A stretch of DNA of 64,000 nt from Lentinus brumalis (taxonomy: Eukaryota; Basidiomycota; Agaricomycetes; Polyporales; Polyporaceae): positions 62,001 to 126,000 of the forward strand of contig MARA01000032.1 of NCBI GenBank assembly GCA_001792895.1. The letters are read 5' to 3'. The notes below the pieces were generated by a model. The model made no database searches. It worked only from the letters and a program-made list of their open reading frames with translations, and was not told the DNA's origin. Positions 61,652-64,000 of the stretch are shown in pieces (within the stretch, counting starts at the first letter, position 1; every line of letters begins with the position of its first letter). The position numbers were made by a program, and so were the translations under genes.

Positions 61652-62570
61652 GATGACCTTATCACACCCGGCGGTGCATATATTGTAGCTCAGCAGTGAA
61701 AGAACTCACAAAGATGAGTGGCGTGTCTTGGTGGGTTATGAGGTGAGTGGGAGCGAGCCGATACCGGCCATAAGTACAAGTCGAACAGAGTCGAACGTGA
61801 TTACGCAACCTCTTAGCGCTCTGAATCCCGAACTTGAAGGCGCAGGACAACTGGGGTCGGTCTTCTAACGGTTGATGATTGATAGTCAGACGCTACATGT
61901 ATGTAGATCCTCGTATGAGTAGTCCAGCAGTTTGTCATGTTCATAAGTACTCCGATCTTAAGTACATAATACATGATGCTACGAGCGCTACCTAGCTCTC
62001 TGAGTGCCACATACTTAAGGTCTCGGTCCCTTCTGGGTTCCGTTGCACCTCTTGGCCCAGGGGAAGGAGTCGAGCAGCCACGGCGCAGGTACGTTGCCAG
62101 TGCAGCTCGCCGTCATACGAAATTTCGGAAGTCAACCAGAACAAGACACGAAAACTTGGAGGCGCCTGACAGCCTAGAGACCACTCGAGCACGTCCGTCC
62201 GCAACCATCATGATGACACGATACCCTCTGCTCTTCGTCTACTCGGAGTAGGATCTCTCTGGGTGAATCGCTTTCACTTGGACTGTGTAGCAGGAGAGCT
62301 ACGGTCCGCGGTTTACATCGTTCGGGCGAGAGGACCCGGCGACGTCGTCTACAATGGGCAGAGTGGAGAAGTCTCATACCAATTGGTAGACGAAGTACTC
62401 GTACATGTGGGTATATCGCTCGGAAAGGACAGAGTAGAGTTGTTCTCGAGCTTCTTTGTATGTATGCGCTTCTATTTAGCTTGGGCATGCTCCTGCTGAC
62501 GGTCCGTTCCACTATACATCGCACGGCGGTAACACGACAGGCACAGTTGGGCTTGAATCCGCATCTGCAA
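61652..62570. other. Spacer, 919 bp
   Basis: No supported gene between orphan copy B and the second hydrolase. Confidence 0.5.
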
Positions 62571-63795
62571 TCAGACGATCACCTCCAAAAACGACTGCAA
62601 CACAATAGAGGGATCGTCCCATTGAACCTAAGCGGTGCATCGAAGCCGTTAGCGTACGCTGACATTGTCGTCCACAGAGCACGACTTACGAGGTGATTTC
62701 CGCCCTTGATCCACTTGACCTTGACCTCGGTACCATTGCGTTTGCCGTCGTCCTCGATCTGCCATGCAGCTACAAGGCCAAGAGCAAGTGTGGCGTCCCC
62801 GACCACGACCGAGATCTTCATGTGCGGCAACTTGCTCTTGATATCCGACCCGAAGCATGCACGCTCGTAGCTCGCACGAAGTTGCGCTGCAGAAGACATG
62901 TACCAGGTCGCGTCGAGCATTGCCGATCCGAACGACAGGATCTGCGCGATCTCCGCGTCGGACATGTTGTAGATGGTCGGCGCACGGTACGTCGCAGGGA
63001 CCACCCACTCGACACCGTCGAAGGAGCGGGATGAGAGATCCGGGTGTTTGAAGTACGAGGTAAGCCACTGCACGCCGATGAGTCCGGCCTGGTCTGGTCT
63101 GATGCTCGTCTCCAACTGGGGCGTCCAAGACTGCGGCGCCTCAGGAACGCCAAGGGCGACCAGCGGCGACTCTGAGAAGAAGATTGGACGGTGAGTCGAT
63201 GTGACCGGGAAGCCAGGCGGAGAGTTACTGACCGTGCAAGATCAGGGTCCGCAGGTATGCCCCGAGACGCGCCTGAACGCTTTGCGGGTACGTGTCTATG
63301 TGCGAGACGACGGACAGGGCGAACGCACAGCCCAGGGACCACCCCATGAGGGCAATTCCACCGGAGGAACCATCCGCGGAGACGGGAGGGAGGTTAGCCT
63401 CCTGGATGAACTTGTCGATGAAGGCGGCTAGTTCTGCTCCTCGTGCTCGGAGAAAGGCTGCCTTCTGGTCGTCACTGGCCGTTGGAAGACCGCCAACCTC
63501 TGCCGCATCGTACGGGGTAGAATCAAAATAGCCTCTGCGGCTGACTGCGACGAAGCGAACGCCCGGAGGCTTCGAGTCCTGTATGAACTTGACGAGTCTG
63601 TCGTAGATATCTGCGTGTCCGAGAAACAACGTTATCAGTAACAAGTATATGTGCGGCTCGTTGAAACTCACGGTAACCGTAGCCAATGCCGTGGAGGGCG
63701 AAGATGGTTACATAGGACTCCGGTGAGGCGCTCGGCACCCCGCTGTCGAGGTAGGCGAGCTCGGTGCCGCTATCGTCAACGGTGATTGAAGGCAT
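62571..63795 (-). CDS. Alpha/beta hydrolase, paralogue 2 (intact)
   Basis: Exons 63672-63795, 63233-63610, 62690-63171, 62571-62627 give 346 aa with closed phases. It opens MPSITVDDSGTELAYLDSG, then VTIFALHGIGYG, FVAVSRRGYFDSTPY, the nucleophile elbow GWSLGCA, a VVVGDAT strand and GGNHLV with the likely catalytic His. The last exon VQWDDPSIVLQSFLEVIV is a short C-terminal helix. Intron positions match those of paralogue 1, so they arose by duplication. Substrate unknown. It is the second of a tandem pair split by orphan copy B. Confidence 0.9.
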
Positions 63796-64000
63796 GTGGG
63801 CTTTGAGATGTGAGTAGAAGGCGATTTCACAGGGCAACCGTCCACTGTCTTCGCACTTATATACCCAGAGTACTTAGCGGCACGCGGAAGAAGACGGCGA
63901 CTAATGCGCGCTAAATCCCCTGGGCGGCCCGCTGGCACTCACCGACACCCCCGACTTTTGCACACTGTACGATTGCATCGGAGAACCCTGCAAGGACGGT
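63796..64000. other. Right window edge
   Basis: Presumably the promoter of the second hydrolase. Nothing else recognisable. Confidence 0.4.

Overview
This window looks like nuclear DNA of a filamentous basidiomycete, probably an Agaricomycete. The reasons are very short introns (mostly 46-65 bp, GT..AG) in every conserved gene, a DUF6533-type membrane protein, a chromodomain Ty3/gypsy element, a fused ARG5,6 arginine gene, and fungal housekeeping genes (class II myosin, YKT6, RPL38, ULA1, an SPX-RING protein). Exon joins below were worked out by hand from reading frames and GT/AG signals; they have not been tested against transcripts.

The window has two compartments. Bases 1 to about 25,080 are a transposon graveyard with no intact host gene. 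It holds a dead PIF/Harbinger element with its Myb partner (about 1.7-4.3 kb), four solo LTRs of one family, each with a 5-bp target duplication, and a 930-bp Tc1-type non-autonomous element. Its centrepiece is a nested stack: a 1.6-kb Tc1/mariner element (14,467-23,195) split by a solo LTR, by a roughly 380-bp repeat-rich insert, and by a complete 5.9-kb chromovirus (16,731-22,672) with 264-bp LTRs and a GTTGC target duplication. A 249-bp MITE with perfect 26-bp inverted repeats closes this side.

Bases 25,089 to 64,000 are gene-dense and richer in G+C. In order they hold an SPX-RING ubiquitin ligase (-), a mitochondrial-type conserved protein (+), a TPMT-family methyltransferase (-), a 2.3-kaa myosin II heavy chain (-), a DUF6533-like membrane protein (-), a Pro/Ser-rich unknown (+), ARG5,6 (-, one frameshift), orphan family copy A (-), a MYND zinc-finger protein (+), a serine-palmitoyltransferase small-subunit-like protein (-), ULA1, the regulatory subunit of the NEDD8 E1 (-), a large RING-H2 protein (-), YKT6 (+), RPL38 (-), and two alpha/beta hydrolase paralogues (-) that enclose orphan family copy B (-).

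The genes are not an operon. Most are unrelated housekeeping genes packed with short intergenic spaces, including an 84-bp and a 196-bp head-to-head promoter. The most unusual local arrangement is at the right end: hydrolase - orphan - hydrolase on one strand, with a second copy of the orphan 15 kb away. No tRNA, rRNA or CRISPR array was recognised. Two otherwise intact genes (ARG5,6 and the first hydrolase) each lack a single base at a short homopolymer; this could be an assembly error or real decay.
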